Source: Myxococcales bacterium
GTDB lineage: Bacteria; Myxococcota_A; Polyangia; Polyangiales; JADJMO01
Reading direction: 5' to 3'
Assembly: GCA_016709545.1 (NCBI GenBank)
Contig: JADJMO010000008.1
Span: 124,001-188,000 of the forward strand
DNA: 64,000 nucleotides
Each line of letters opens with the position of its first letter. Position 1 is the stretch's first letter. The notes beneath the pieces are model-generated. The model did no database searches. It was not told the DNA's origin and saw only the letters and a list, made by a program, of their open reading frames with translations. Below are positions 45,110 to 54,464 of the stretch, piece after piece. A program made the translations under genes and the position numbers.

Positions 45110-46378
45110 ATGCGCCCGCTGGCTCTCGCCATCGTCGCGGCAGCAGTGGTCAGCGCCGCTCCTGGCCGCTCGCAGGAGGCGGTGTCGAAGCTCGAGGGTG
45201 AGGCGCCGGGAGCCGTCCAGCGCGTCGATCGCGCCACCGCGCTCAAGCTCGGCGCTGCGCGAGGCCCTGGCGTGGCGACGGCTGCGGCCGCGCTGCCCGG
45301 AGGGACGCAGGCCAAGGAGGTCGCGCACGCGACGCTCGTGTTGCCGCCACGCCTCTCGATCGGCGCCGGCCGCCGGTTCGGCCCCGACGCCGGGTTCGAG
45401 GTGCAGCTCGGCGCGATGCTCGACATCCCGCTCGGCCCGGTCGGGAGCGCGAGGGCCAACACCGCCGCGGCGCACCTCGCCTCGGTCTCGGCCGACGTGA
45501 AGCGCGCACGGCTCGACGGGGCGCTCGCGGCCGGCGTCGCGTGGTCGCGGGCGCTCGAGGCCAGGGGCATCCTGAAGCTCCGCGCGACGAGCGAGGTGCA
45601 CGCCAAGACCATCCACGATCTGGCCAAGATCCGGGTGAAGTCGGGCGCGGGACAGCCGGTGGAGGGTGCGCTCGCCGCGGCCGAGGTCGGCCTCGCCGGC
45701 GCGCAGACGCTCGACGCCGAGGGGCTGCTCGTCGACGCGCTCGCGCAGCTCCGGCTCGCGATCGCCGTCCCGACCGGCGACCCGATCGAGGTCGCGGGCG
45801 AGACCTGCAACGCGGACGAACCGCTGGTCGAGGAGAAGGCGGCCCTCGCCGCGGCCAGGGACCAGAACCCGACGCTCGTGCTCGCCCGGGCCCGCGCGGC
45901 GAGCTCGCGCACCGAGGTGAAGCTCGTGTCGGCGACGCTGACCCCGACGCTCGGGGTGGGCGTGACCTTCCTGCGTGGCAGCCTCGGCGAGCAGGTGTGG
46001 CTCGGCACGGTCTCGTTCCCGCTGCCGTTCGCCGACCCGGCCGCGTTCGAGCGGGCGCGGGCGCTCGGCCTCGCCGACGTCGCCGAAGCCGAGGTCAAGC
46101 GCGTCGAGGCGCAGCTCGAGAAGGACGTGCACGTCGCGGTGCACGACCAGAAGCACACGCGCGAGGTGCGCGACAAGCTCGGGAGCGACGCGATCGTCCC
46201 CGCGCGCGAGGCGCTGCGCCTCGCCAGGATCCAGTTCGAGAGCGGCACCGAGGTGGTCACGCTGGTGCTCCTTTCGCGCCAGCGACTCATCGCGATCGAG
46301 GAGCAACACGTGCATGCCTGCGGCGAGGTGGTGCGCGCGGATCTGCGCCTCCTCCGCTTGATGGGGAGGCTCCCGTGA
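45110..46378 (+). CDS. TolC/CzcC-family outer-membrane efflux protein
   Basis: 422 residues. A signal peptide ending near VSAAPGRSQ is followed by long amphipathic helices with Ala/Arg/Glu repeats and two related halves, as in TolC-like trimeric channels (ATLVLPPRLSIGAG ... LDIPLGPVGSARANTAAA; EVKLVSATLTPTLGVG ... VSFPLPFADPAAFERARAL). The C-terminal helical run EALRLARIQFESGTEVVTLVLLSRQRL corresponds to the family's last hairpin. It would form the outer-membrane tunnel of the heavy-metal pump encoded just downstream. The stop overlaps the start of the adaptor gene (GTGA). Confidence 0.85.
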   Translation: MRPLALAIVAAAVVSAAPGRSQEAVSKLEGEAPGAVQRVDRATALKLGAARGPGVATAAAALPGGTQAKEVAHATLVLPPRLSIGAGRRFGPDAGFEVQLGAMLDIPLGPVGSARANTAAAHLASVSADVKRARLDGALAAGVAWSRALEARGILKLRATSEVHAKTIHDLAKIRVKSGAGQPVEGALAAAEVGLAGAQTLDAEGLLVDALAQLRLAIAVPTGDPIEVAGETCNADEPLVEEKAALAAARDQNPTLVLARARAASSRTEVKLVSATLTPTLGVGVTFLRGSLGEQVWLGTVSFPLPFADPAAFERARALGLADVAEAEVKRVEAQLEKDVHVAVHDQKHTREVRDKLGSDAIVPAREALRLARIQFESGTEVVTLVLLSRQRLIAIEEQHVHACGEVVRADLRLLRLMGRLP

Positions 46379-47532
46379 GGAGCCTACCCATCGTGCTCAC
46401 CATGCTGCTCGTGGGGATCTTCTCCGCGTGCGGCTCCAAGCGCGAGGTCGCTCCGACCGCGCACGTCGCCTCGGCGTCGAGCAGCACCCTCGTGACCGTC
46501 GCGGCGCCGTTGCTCGCGAGCGGCCGCATCACGCTCGGCAAGGTCGAGAAGCGCCTGCCGCGCGCGGAGCGGCGCTTCCCGGGCGAGGTGGTGGCGGGCG
46601 AGGCAGGGCGCGCCGAGGCCGGCGTGCTCGTGGCCGGTCGCATCGCGTCGATCGAGGTCGGCGTCGGCGCGGTGGTGAAGAAGGGCCAGGCGCTCGCGTG
46701 GGTCGACGCCCCCGAGGTCGGCAAGGCGGCGGCGGAGCTCCTGCGGGCCCGCGCGCGCGCGGTGGTGGCCGGCAAGAAGCTCGCGCGGCAGCTCGCCCTC
46801 GAGAAGGAGGGGGCCACCAGCGGCAACGCGGTCGACGAGGCCCGCGCCGACGCGCTGGTGGCCGACGCGGACCTCGCCGCCGCGCGCACGCTCCTGTTCC
46901 AGCTGGGCGCCGGCGAACCCGGGAGCGAGCCCTCGGCGCTCGGCATCCGCGTCGCCGTGCGCGCGCCGATCGACGGGGTCGTCGTGCGGCGCACCGCGGT
47001 GCTCGGCGGCGCGGTGGCGCCCGAGCACGCCCTGTTCGAGATCTCGGCCAAGGAGCGGCTCGCGGTGCTCGCCTATGTGCCCGAGGGCGCCGAGGTGCCG
47101 ACCATCGGCAGCGTCGCGCGCCTCGTGCCGAGAGTGACCGCGGGCAGCTGCGAGGCCACGGTCACGGCGGATCTCGGCCTGATCGAGGGGGCGCGCCGGG
47201 CCCGCACGCTGCGCATCGAGCCCAAGGCCGCCTGCGGGTTCCTCGTCACGGGCGGGTGGGTCGAGGTCGGCTTCGCCACCGCCGCGCCCGCGGTCACGAG
47301 CGCGGTGCTCGTCGTCCCCGCCGAGGCGGTGATCGATCTGCGCGGGGTGCCGGTGGTGTTCGTGCTCGTCGAGGAGGGCGACAAGCTCGTGTTCCGCCCG
47401 AAGAGCGTGCGGCTCGCGCCGGGCCTCGGGCTCGACGCGGTGATCGAGGACGGGCTCTCCGAGGGCGAGCGGGTCGCCGTGCGCGGTACGCTGTTGCTCA
47501 AGGGCGAGCTCCTGCGCGGCGAGCTCGAATGA
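46375..47532 (+). CDS. RND efflux periplasmic adaptor (CzcB/HlyD type)
   Basis: 385 residues from GTG 46375. Signal VRSLPIVLTMLLVGIFSAC has lipobox FSAC, so it is a lipid-anchored membrane-fusion protein. A lipoyl/barrel-sandwich half-motif (GVLVAGRIASIEVGVGAVVKKGQALAWVD, about 85-115), a helical hairpin (ELLRARARAVVAGKKLARQL), the second lipoyl half (IRVAVRAPIDGVVVRRTAVLGG) and beta-barrel domains follow in order. It links the inner-membrane pump to the outer channel. The ATG of the pump gene overlaps its stop (ATGA). Confidence 0.9.
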   Translation: MRSLPIVLTMLLVGIFSACGSKREVAPTAHVASASSSTLVTVAAPLLASGRITLGKVEKRLPRAERRFPGEVVAGEAGRAEAGVLVAGRIASIEVGVGAVVKKGQALAWVDAPEVGKAAAELLRARARAVVAGKKLARQLALEKEGATSGNAVDEARADALVADADLAAARTLLFQLGAGEPGSEPSALGIRVAVRAPIDGVVVRRTAVLGGAVAPEHALFEISAKERLAVLAYVPEGAEVPTIGSVARLVPRVTAGSCEATVTADLGLIEGARRARTLRIEPKAACGFLVTGGWVEVGFATAAPAVTSAVLVVPAEAVIDLRGVPVVFVLVEEGDKLVFRPKSVRLAPGLGLDAVIEDGLSEGERVAVRGTLLLKGELLRGELE

Positions 47533-50500
47533 TCGCCCGGCTCGTCGCCCTCTCGGTCACCCACCGCTTCGCGATCCTGCTCGCGACGATCCTGCTCGTG
47601 GTGGTGGGCGTCCGCGGCTACGTCACGCTGACCGTCGACGCGGTGCCCGACGTCACCAACGTGCAGGTGCAGGTGCTGACGAGCGCGCCCGGGCTCGCGC
47701 CGCTCGAGGTGGAGCAGCTGGTCACCCGTCCGGTGGAGCTCGCCATGACGGGCACCCCTGGCGTCAGGGAGATTCGCTCGATCTCGCGCAGCGCGATCTC
47801 GGCGGTGACGGTGGTGTTCAACGACGACGTGAGCCTCGAGTCGGCGCGCTCGCTCGTGTCGCAGCGGCTGCCCGCGGCGCGCGAGGCCATCCCGCCCGCC
47901 GCCAAGCGCCCCGAGCTCGGGCCGCTCACGACCGGCCTCGGCGAGATCTACCACTTCACCGTGGAGTGGCCGGGGCACGACCCGCGTGACGTCCGCACGC
48001 TCTTCGACTGGGAGATCGCCTACTCGCTGCGCTCGGTGCCCGGCGTGGTCGAGGTGAACGGCTGGGGCGGCTGGACCCGCCAGATCGAGGTGCGCGTGCG
48101 GTCGGCCGACCTGCGCGCGCTCGGCGTCTCGCAGCGCGACGTCGAGGAGGCGCTGCTCGGGGGCGGCTCCAACGTGGGCGGTGGGGCGCTCGTGCAGGGC
48201 GGTGAGCAGGTGCTCGTGCGGCTCGACGGCCAGTACCGCACCGCGGCCGACGTGGGTGGCCAGGTCGTGGCCACGCGCCCGGGAGGGCTCGCCGTGCGGG
48301 TGCGCGACGTGGCCACGGTGACCGAGGGGCAGGCGTTCCGCACCGCCGCGGCGACCGCCGATGGCAAGGGCGAGACCGTCTACGGCATGGTCCAGATGAT
48401 CGCCGCCGGCAACGCGCACGAGATCGGCAAGCGGGTCGAGGCGCGCCTGGACGAGATCCGCGCCCGGCTGCCGAAGGGTGCCAGGGTCGAGGCGTTCTAC
48501 GACCGCGCCCACCTCGTCGACAAGGTGCTCGCCACCGTCAAGCGATCGCTGCTCGAGGGCGGTGTGATCGTCATCGGCGTGCTCCTGATCTTCCTCGGCG
48601 ACGTGGCGGCGGGCCTCGTGGTGGCGACGGCGATCCCGCTCGCCATGCTCGGCGCCTTCGCGGTCATGAGCGCGCTCGGGATGAGCGGCAACCTGATGAG
48701 CCTCGGCGCTCTCGACTTCGGCCTGGTGGTCGACGGCGCGGTGGTGGTCGTCGAGGGCACGCTCGCCACCATGGCCGCCCGCAAGCTCGACGCCCGCACG
48801 GCGCTCCTCCGCGAGGCGAGCGCGGTCGGGGGGCCCATCGCCTTCGGGGTGTTCATCATCGGCGTCGTCTACGTGCCGGTGCTCCTGCTCGAGGGCGTCG
48901 AGGGCAAGATGTTCCGGCCCATGGCGTGGACGGTGCTCTTCGCGCTCGGCACCGCGCTCGTGCTCACGTTCACGTGGGTGCCGATGCTCGCCTCGGTGGT
49001 CCTGCGCAAGGCGCACGACGGCGACGTCTTCATCGTCCGCGTCGTGCGGCGCTTGCACCAGCCCGCGCTCGACTTCTTCCTGAAGCGCCCGGTGGTCGCC
49101 GCGGCGGTCGCGGTCGCCCTCGTCGCGGTCGGGGTCGGCGCGGGCAGCCGGCTCGGCGCCGAGTTCGTGCCTCGCCTCGAGGAGGGCGACCTCGCGATCC
49201 AGGTCACCCGGCCGGCGAGCGTCTCGCTCGCCGAGGCGATCGAGGGCACGCGCACCATCGAGCAGGTGCTCTCGCGCTACCCCGAGGTGGTGCGGGTGGT
49301 GTCGCGCACCGGCAGCCCCGACGTGGCGACCGACGTGATGGGCATCGAGCAGAGCGACGTCTTCGTGATCCTGAAGCCGCGCGCCGAGTGGAAGACGGCG
49401 AAGGACCGCGAGGCGCTGGTCGGCCTGTTCGAGAAGGACCTCCGCGCGGCGCTCCCGGGCACCGCGTTCGGCTTCACCCAGCCCATCGAGATGCGCTTCC
49501 AGGAGCTGCTCGGCGGTCTCAAGAGCGACGTCGGCGTGAAGATCCACGGCGACGACCTGGTGGTGCTCACGCGCCTCGCGCGCGACGTGCAGCGGATCCT
49601 GGCCGACGTGCCGGGAGCCGCGGACATCCGCGCCGAGCAGACCACGGGGGCGCTGGTCGCGACGGTGCGGCCCGACCCCGAGAGGGTAGGGCGGCTCGGC
49701 GTCAAGCTCGAGGACGTGCGCGCGACGATCGAGGCCCTGCGGGCGGGGCGGCCCGCGGGCTTGCTGGTCGAGGACGAGCGGCGGTTCGAGATCGTCGTCA
49801 AGCTCGAGGTCGCGCCCCCGGCCACCGCGGCCGGCATCGCCGCCGTGCCGCTGCCGCTCGGCGATGGTCGTGTGCTCTCGCTCGGCGACGTGTGCTCGGT
49901 GGTGGTCGGCGAGGGCCCGGCGCAGATCAGCCGCGAGTTCGCCCGTCGCCGCGTGCTGGTCGAGGCCAACGTGCGCGGCCGCGATCTCGCCTCGTTCGTG
50001 CGAGATGCCAGGGCGCGGCTCGACAAGCTCGCCCTGCCGCCGGGCTACCGCATCTCGCTCTCGGGGCAGTACGAGCAGCTCGCCCACGCCTCGGCCCGCC
50101 TCGCCGTGATCGTGCCGGCCACCCTGCTCGGGATCTTCGTCTTGCTCTACTTCACGTTCGGTGAGGCGCTGCCCGCGCTCTTGATCTTCCTCAACGTGCC
50201 GGTCGCGGCCAGCGGCGGGCTGGTCGCGCTGATGCTGCGTGGCCTCCCGCTCTCGATCTCGGCCGCGGTCGGCTTCATCGCGCTCTTCGGCGTCGCGACC
50301 CTGAACGGCGTGGTCCTGCTCTCGAGCATCCGCCAGAAGGAGGCGGAGGGCATGGACGCGCGCACCGCTGCGGCGGCCGCGGGTCACGACCGGCTGCGCC
50401 CGGTGGTGACGACGGCGCTCGTGGCCGCGCTCGGGTTCCTGCCCATGGCGATCGCGAGCGGGAGCGGTGGCGAGGTGCAGCGGCCCCTGGCCACCGTGGT

Positions 50501-50579
50501 CATGGGCGGCCTCGGCACCGCCACCTTGCTCACGCTGGTGCTCCTGCCGTCGCTGTATGCGTGGGTGCGAGGCCGCTGA
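47529..50579 (+). CDS. Heavy-metal efflux RND transporter, CzcA-type
   Basis: 1016 residues, the usual RND length. Twelve membrane segments and two large periplasmic loops are visible. The fourth helix contains LGALDFGLVVDGAVVVVEG; the D-F-G-x-x-x-D-G signature is that of the Zn/Co/Cd-type (CzcA-like) HME family rather than the Cu/Ag (CusA) form. Early PDVTNVQVQVLTSAPGLAP and late VGFIALFGVATLNGVVLLS also match. It would exchange protons for divalent metal ions. It ends the three-gene operon with overlapping starts, controlled in all likelihood by the adjoining two-component system. The actual metal needs experiment. Confidence 0.93.
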   Translation: MIARLVALSVTHRFAILLATILLVVVGVRGYVTLTVDAVPDVTNVQVQVLTSAPGLAPLEVEQLVTRPVELAMTGTPGVREIRSISRSAISAVTVVFNDDVSLESARSLVSQRLPAAREAIPPAAKRPELGPLTTGLGEIYHFTVEWPGHDPRDVRTLFDWEIAYSLRSVPGVVEVNGWGGWTRQIEVRVRSADLRALGVSQRDVEEALLGGGSNVGGGALVQGGEQVLVRLDGQYRTAADVGGQVVATRPGGLAVRVRDVATVTEGQAFRTAAATADGKGETVYGMVQMIAAGNAHEIGKRVEARLDEIRARLPKGARVEAFYDRAHLVDKVLATVKRSLLEGGVIVIGVLLIFLGDVAAGLVVATAIPLAMLGAFAVMSALGMSGNLMSLGALDFGLVVDGAVVVVEGTLATMAARKLDARTALLREASAVGGPIAFGVFIIGVVYVPVLLLEGVEGKMFRPMAWTVLFALGTALVLTFTWVPMLASVVLRKAHDGDVFIVRVVRRLHQPALDFFLKRPVVAAAVAVALVAVGVGAGSRLGAEFVPRLEEGDLAIQVTRPASVSLAEAIEGTRTIEQVLSRYPEVVRVVSRTGSPDVATDVMGIEQSDVFVILKPRAEWKTAKDREALVGLFEKDLRAALPGTAFGFTQPIEMRFQELLGGLKSDVGVKIHGDDLVVLTRLARDVQRILADVPGAADIRAEQTTGALVATVRPDPERVGRLGVKLEDVRATIEALRAGRPAGLLVEDERRFEIVVKLEVAPPATAAGIAAVPLPLGDGRVLSLGDVCSVVVGEGPAQISREFARRRVLVEANVRGRDLASFVRDARARLDKLALPPGYRISLSGQYEQLAHASARLAVIVPATLLGIFVLLYFTFGEALPALLIFLNVPVAASGGLVALMLRGLPLSISAAVGFIALFGVATLNGVVLLSSIRQKEAEGMDARTAAAAAGHDRLRPVVTTALVAALGFLPMAIASGSGGEVQRPLATVVMGGLGTATLLTLVLLPSLYAWVRGR

Positions 50580-50670
50580 TGACTCGCTCGCCCGAGGCCT
50601 CCAGGCTCGCGTAGACTGGCGGATTGAATCGACGGGCGTCGAGGCTCGTCCTTTCGTCTGCGGAGGCTCC

Positions 50671-51498
50671 ATGTCGCGTCTCGTGTCCCCTCGGTCGTTC
50701 GTCCTCGGTCCGCTCGCGGCCGGTCTGGCTCTGGTCGGGCTCGTCGTGGCGCCGGAGTCCCGCGCCGAGACCAAGGACGCCAAGGCCGCGCCCAGCGCTT
50801 CCGCGTCCGCGTCCACCGGTGGCGGCAAGGTCAACCGCGAGGAGTTCGAGGCCGCGCTCAAGCCCAACCTCAAGGAGATGCGCGACTGCTACGACAAGGC
50901 CCTCAAGAAGGACGCCGTCGCCGAGGGCGAGGCGGTGCTCATCATCGAGACCCAGAACGGCAAGGTCCTCAAGGGCGAGGTCGATCGGCCGCACAGCAGC
51001 CTCAAGCTCGAGGAGGCGCTCAAGTGCATCGAGGGCGTGGTCAAGAAGATCAAGATGCCGCTCGCCAAGAACGAGAAGGGCGAGCACGACCCGAAGGCCA
51101 AGGCCACGGTCAAGTACCCGGTCGAGTTCTCGCTCGGCATCGACGTGAGCGGCGGCGGGATCAAGACCACCGGCGCCAAGATCGAGTACGAGAAGGTCAA
51201 GCAGGTCTTCTTCTTCAACAAGATCGAGATCGGTCGGTGCTACCTCGAGGCCTACAAGGCCAAGAAGGGCGTCGCCGCGATCGGCAAGCTCCTGCTCAAG
51301 GTCGAGGTCGCCGGCGGCAAGGTCGGCAAGGCCGGAGAGGTCACCCCCGACACGACCCTCGCCGACGCCGACATGAAGGCTTGCATCTACGACGCGGTGA
51401 AGAAGTTCAAGTTCCCGCTCGCCAAGGACGCCAAGGGCAACGACGACGAGAAGGCCACGAGCGTGATCGTCTACCCGATGGAGTTCAAGGGGCAGTAG
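50671..51498 (+). CDS. AgmX/PglI C-terminal-domain protein (two copies of the domain)
   Basis: 275 residues from ATG 50671 with GGAGG at 50662-50666. A signal peptide (LAAGLALVGLVVAPESRA) and Ala/Ser linker precede two related domains: NREEFEAALKPNLKEMRDCY ... KCIEGVVKKIKMP (about 55-140) and NKIEIGRCYLEAYKAKKGV ... ACIYDAVKKFKFP (about 185-260). Each has the family's paired cysteines (x-CY and C-I-x-x-x-x-K-x-x-x-x-P). Domains of this type occur in myxobacterial gliding and TonB-like envelope proteins. Function here unknown; it stands between the efflux operon and a convergent gene 1 bp away. TAGACT at 50612-50617 may be its -10. Confidence 0.8.
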   Translation: MSRLVSPRSFVLGPLAAGLALVGLVVAPESRAETKDAKAAPSASASASTGGGKVNREEFEAALKPNLKEMRDCYDKALKKDAVAEGEAVLIIETQNGKVLKGEVDRPHSSLKLEEALKCIEGVVKKIKMPLAKNEKGEHDPKAKATVKYPVEFSLGIDVSGGGIKTTGAKIEYEKVKQVFFFNKIEIGRCYLEAYKAKKGVAAIGKLLLKVEVAGGKVGKAGEVTPDTTLADADMKACIYDAVKKFKFPLAKDAKGNDDEKATSVIVYPMEFKGQ

Positions 51499-51499
51499 C

Positions 51500-52207
51500 T
51501 CACAGCTGCAGGTCGGCGCCGAGCATCGCCCCGCTCGGCACCACGGTGATCCACGGGGTCACGCGGCGGGCGGTGACGCTCTCTCCGTGCAGGTAGGCGT
51601 CCCACGCGCGGTTCGCGGTGAGGGGCTGGGTGAACAGCCGCAGCTCGCCGACGGCGCTCCCCGAGATCACCCCGAAGAGGGCGCTGCCCACGCGGCCGTG
51701 GAGCTTCCAGGCGACCGCGCCCACCCCGACGTTGAAGGCGATCGAGAGCGCGTGCATGAACCAGTGCCGGCCCTTGCGCTCGCCGATCGCGTCGTCCCGC
51801 AGCCGCAGCTCGAGCTCGGCGAGCTTCGCGCACGAGCGGGGCTCGGGCCCGGCCGGGGTGAAGGTGTCGTGGTGCTTCTCGGCCGGCAGCCGGGTGACCA
51901 GGGCGAACCCGAACGCGACCACCGACTTGCCCATGCCGAGCTGGAGGTCGATGCGGTCGGCCTCGGACCGGGCGCCCGGGAGGAGCCCGGCCTGGACCGT
52001 TCCCGTGAAGAGGAACGACGCACGCCAGGCCCAGGCCCAGGTGGTCGTGTCCCGGCCGGCCGTGGCGAGCGCTTGCTCCACCTTTGCCTGACGCACCTCG
52101 TCGGACTGCTGGGCCAGCGCCGGGTCCGCCCCTTCGGGCACCGGACAGGCCGCTCGTGCAGACGAGACGGACAGGGCCACCACGGACAGCACGGCGAGGG
52201 TCCGCAC
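51500..52207 (-). CDS. Secreted protein of unknown function
   Basis: 235 residues from GTG 52207, chosen because TAGGCT lies 7 nt before it; GTG 52210 is the alternative. A signal peptide VRTLAVLSVVALSVSSARAA ends in A-R-A. The mature part has many short beta-like strands (TTTWAWAWRASFLFTGTVQ, SVVAFGFALVTRLPAEKHHD, FNVGVGAVAWKLHGRVGSA), which could form a small beta-barrel or periplasmic domain. No family is recognised. It is divergent from the TRAP solute-binding gene, 37 bp away, and convergent with the AgmX-like gene. Confidence 0.6.
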   Translation of the reverse strand: MRTLAVLSVVALSVSSARAACPVPEGADPALAQQSDEVRQAKVEQALATAGRDTTTWAWAWRASFLFTGTVQAGLLPGARSEADRIDLQLGMGKSVVAFGFALVTRLPAEKHHDTFTPAGPEPRSCAKLAELELRLRDDAIGERKGRHWFMHALSIAFNVGVGAVAWKLHGRVGSALFGVISGSAVGELRLFTQPLTANRAWDAYLHGESVTARRVTPWITVVPSGAMLGADLQL

Positions 52208-52214
52208 CACGGGG

Positions 52215-52236
52215 AGCCTATCTTGAATGCTAGCCT
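52215..52236. promoter_or_regulatory. Divergent pair of TANNNT -10 elements
   Basis: Minus: TAGGCT (52220-52215), 7 nt before GTG 52207. Plus: TGC-TAGCCT (52231-52236), 8 nt before ATG 52245. The plus-strand element TGCTAGCCTG and its spacing are identical to that at 34361-34370. Confidence 0.5.
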
Positions 52237-52244
52237 GCCGGTTC

Positions 52245-53268
52245 ATGAACCGTTCCTTCGTCGCCTGTGCCTTCGTCCCCCTGGTCGCCGTGTTCGCCGC
52301 GAGGTCCGCTTCGGCCGACCCCGTGAAGCTGAAGGTCGGCACCGCCGCGGCGCCCGACTCACCGTGGGGCCAGGTGTTCAAGACCTGGAAGAAGGCGGTC
52401 GAGACGAAGACGAACACGGCGGTCTCGTTCGACTTCTACTTCAACTCGACCCAGGGCACCGAGGCCACCATGGTCGACAAGATCAAGGCGGGGCAGCTCG
52501 ACGGCGGCGCCTTCACCTCGACCGGCCTCTCCAAGTTCGACAAGCGACTGCTCGTGATGCAGCTGCCCGGCGTGATCCGCAGCTGGGCCACGCTCGACGC
52601 CGTCCGCACGGTCATGGAGCCCGACTTCACCAAGTACCTCGCCGAGAAGAAGCTCACCGTCGCGAGCTGGGGCGACATCGGGCCGGCCCACTTCCTCTCC
52701 AAGGGCTTCACGGTCAAGGGGCCCGACGACCTCAAGGGCAAGAACCCCTGGGTGTACTCGGGCGACCCGGTGCTGTCCTCGGTCTACACGAAGATCGGTG
52801 GGGTCAACGCCTTCCCCGCGGAGCTCATGTCGGTGCTCCCCAGCATCGACACCGGCAAGATCAACTGCCTCTCGGTGCCCGCGCTCGCGGCCGAGATGCT
52901 GCAGTGGAACTCCAAGTTCGATCACGGCGTCGACGCGGTGAACGGCATCGCCGTCGGCGCGATCGTCCTCTCGACCGACGCCCTCGACAAGCTCCCCCGG
53001 CGACGGCAAGTCGGCGGTGCTCGACAGCGCCAAGGCGATGAACAGCTCGAACGCCGGCCTCAAGCAGAAGCTCCGCAACGAGGACGCGGCGGCCTGGGAT
53101 CGCTTCAAGAAGCGCACGGGGGTGACCATCTTCGTGCCGACCGACACGGACAAGGAGAAGTGGCGCCCGGTGTTCAAGGCAGCGATCGACTCGCTCAAGG
53201 CGGGCACGTTCGACGCCGCGCTCGTCGACAAGGTGGTCAACACCGCCAAGGCCAACGGGGGCGGCTGA
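52245..53268 (+). CDS. TRAP-type C4-dicarboxylate-like solute-binding protein (frameshifted near 52996)
   Basis: ATG 52245. A signal peptide (MNRSFVACAFVPLVAVFAARSASA) precedes a DctP-type binding domain: KLKVGTAAAPDSPWGQVFKTW, DGGAFTSTGLSKFDKRLLVMQLPG, KNPWVYSGDPVLSSVYTKIGG and LKAGTFDAALVDKVV. The frame is broken at CCCCC 52994-52998; with one C fewer, DKLPGDGKSAVLDSAKAMN reads on to 53268, giving about 340 residues. The DctQ and DctM membrane subunits are not next to it. It ends in a TGATG overlap with a VWA lipoprotein, an unusual partner. The ligand is not identifiable; a C4 or other small organic anion is expected of the family. Confidence 0.8.
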
Positions 53269-54455
53269 TGCGCGCTGCTCGCTTTCTCCGCGTCGCCCTC
53301 GCTGGCGGCTTCGTCGCCTCGGCGGTGGCCTGCTCGGCGGGTGGTGACAAGAACGACAACCCGACCAGCCTCGACGGCGGCACCGACGGGAGCCTGTTCC
53401 TCGACGGCGGCCTCGGCGACGGCATCGCGGCCGAGGGCGGCAACGACGACGCCGCCTGCGCCTCGGTCAAATACGACGGCAAGAAGATCCCCGCGAGCCT
53501 CCTCATCGTCCTCGACCGCTCGGCGAGCATGGACAAGGACGGCAAGTGGACCGGCGCGGTCTCGGCGCTCAAGACGGCGCTCGCCGCGGCCGACGACGAC
53601 CTCCCCGTGGGCATCCTCTACTACCCCGAGGGCAAGTTCGACACGAGCAAGTCGGTCGGCTGCATCCTCACCCCGACCGCGCCCGGCTGCGCCGCCCTCC
53701 TCAAGGACAGCGGCTGCACCGACATCAAGAAGACCCCCTACGTCGACATCGGGCCGCTCAAGACGACGCGCGCGCTCATCTCGTCGTCGATGGACGCCAC
53801 CAAGCCCACCGGCGACAACACCCCGACCCGCTGGGCGCTGAAGAACGGCTGGTCGATCATGCAGACCACGAGCGCGAAGGGCGATCGCTTCGTGCTCCTG
53901 GTCACCGACGGCGAGCCGACCACCTACTCCCCCGCGTTCGGCGGCTTGCCCGAGATGTCGGTCGAGTGCAGCGACCAGGCGACGATGGAGAAGGAGACCA
54001 CGGGTGCGTTCACCGGCACCCCGGTCGTGAAGACGTTCGTCATCGGCGCGCCCGGCAGCGAGAAGGCGGCCACGTTCCTCTCGCACCTCGCCATCAACGG
54101 CGGCACCCGCCGCACGGCCACCTGCACGACCGACTGCCACTACCAGATCGGCTCCGGCTCGTTCTCGGCCGATCTCGCCAAGGCCCTCGGGGAGATCACC
54201 GGCAAGATCGCCACCTGCATCTTCGAGGTGCCCACCGGCACCGACGTCGATCCGGCGAAGGTGAACGTGGTGCTCGAGACCGCGGGCGTCGGCGCCGACG
54301 TGCTGCGCGACGAGTCCCACGCCGACGGCTGGGACTACACCGACGGCACCAAGTCCAAGATCGAGCTCTACGGCCCCAAGTGCGATGCGCTCAAGGCCGA
54401 CCCGGGCAAGCTGCTCGTGAAGATCCTCCTCGGCTGCAAGACCAAGGTGAAGTAG
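53268..54455 (+). CDS. VWA-domain lipoprotein
   Basis: 395 residues from ATG 53268, overlapping the stop of the TRAP gene. Signal MRAARFLRVALAGGFVASAVAC has lipobox AVAC, then a Gly/Asp-rich linker (to about 62). The VWA domain (about 75-290) shows IVLDRSASMD (D-x-S-x-S) and LLVTDGEPT, both MIDAS elements. A beta-rich C-terminal domain with paired cysteines (CTTDCHYQI, CIFEVPTGTDVD) ends LLVKILLGCKTKVK. It is intact and homologous to the frameshifted gene at 18093. Possibly it works with the binding protein at the surface, but co-translation is the only evidence. Confidence 0.85.
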   Translation: MRAARFLRVALAGGFVASAVACSAGGDKNDNPTSLDGGTDGSLFLDGGLGDGIAAEGGNDDAACASVKYDGKKIPASLLIVLDRSASMDKDGKWTGAVSALKTALAAADDDLPVGILYYPEGKFDTSKSVGCILTPTAPGCAALLKDSGCTDIKKTPYVDIGPLKTTRALISSSMDATKPTGDNTPTRWALKNGWSIMQTTSAKGDRFVLLVTDGEPTTYSPAFGGLPEMSVECSDQATMEKETTGAFTGTPVVKTFVIGAPGSEKAATFLSHLAINGGTRRTATCTTDCHYQIGSGSFSADLAKALGEITGKIATCIFEVPTGTDVDPAKVNVVLETAGVGADVLRDESHADGWDYTDGTKSKIELYGPKCDALKADPGKLLVKILLGCKTKVK

Positions 54456-54464
54456 CGCCGCCGC

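Noticed and set aside
47073..50873. Very long open frame antisense to the RND pump
   Set aside because: It is an effect of high GC at third codon positions of czcA; the translation is low-complexity Arg/Glu/His with no domain.
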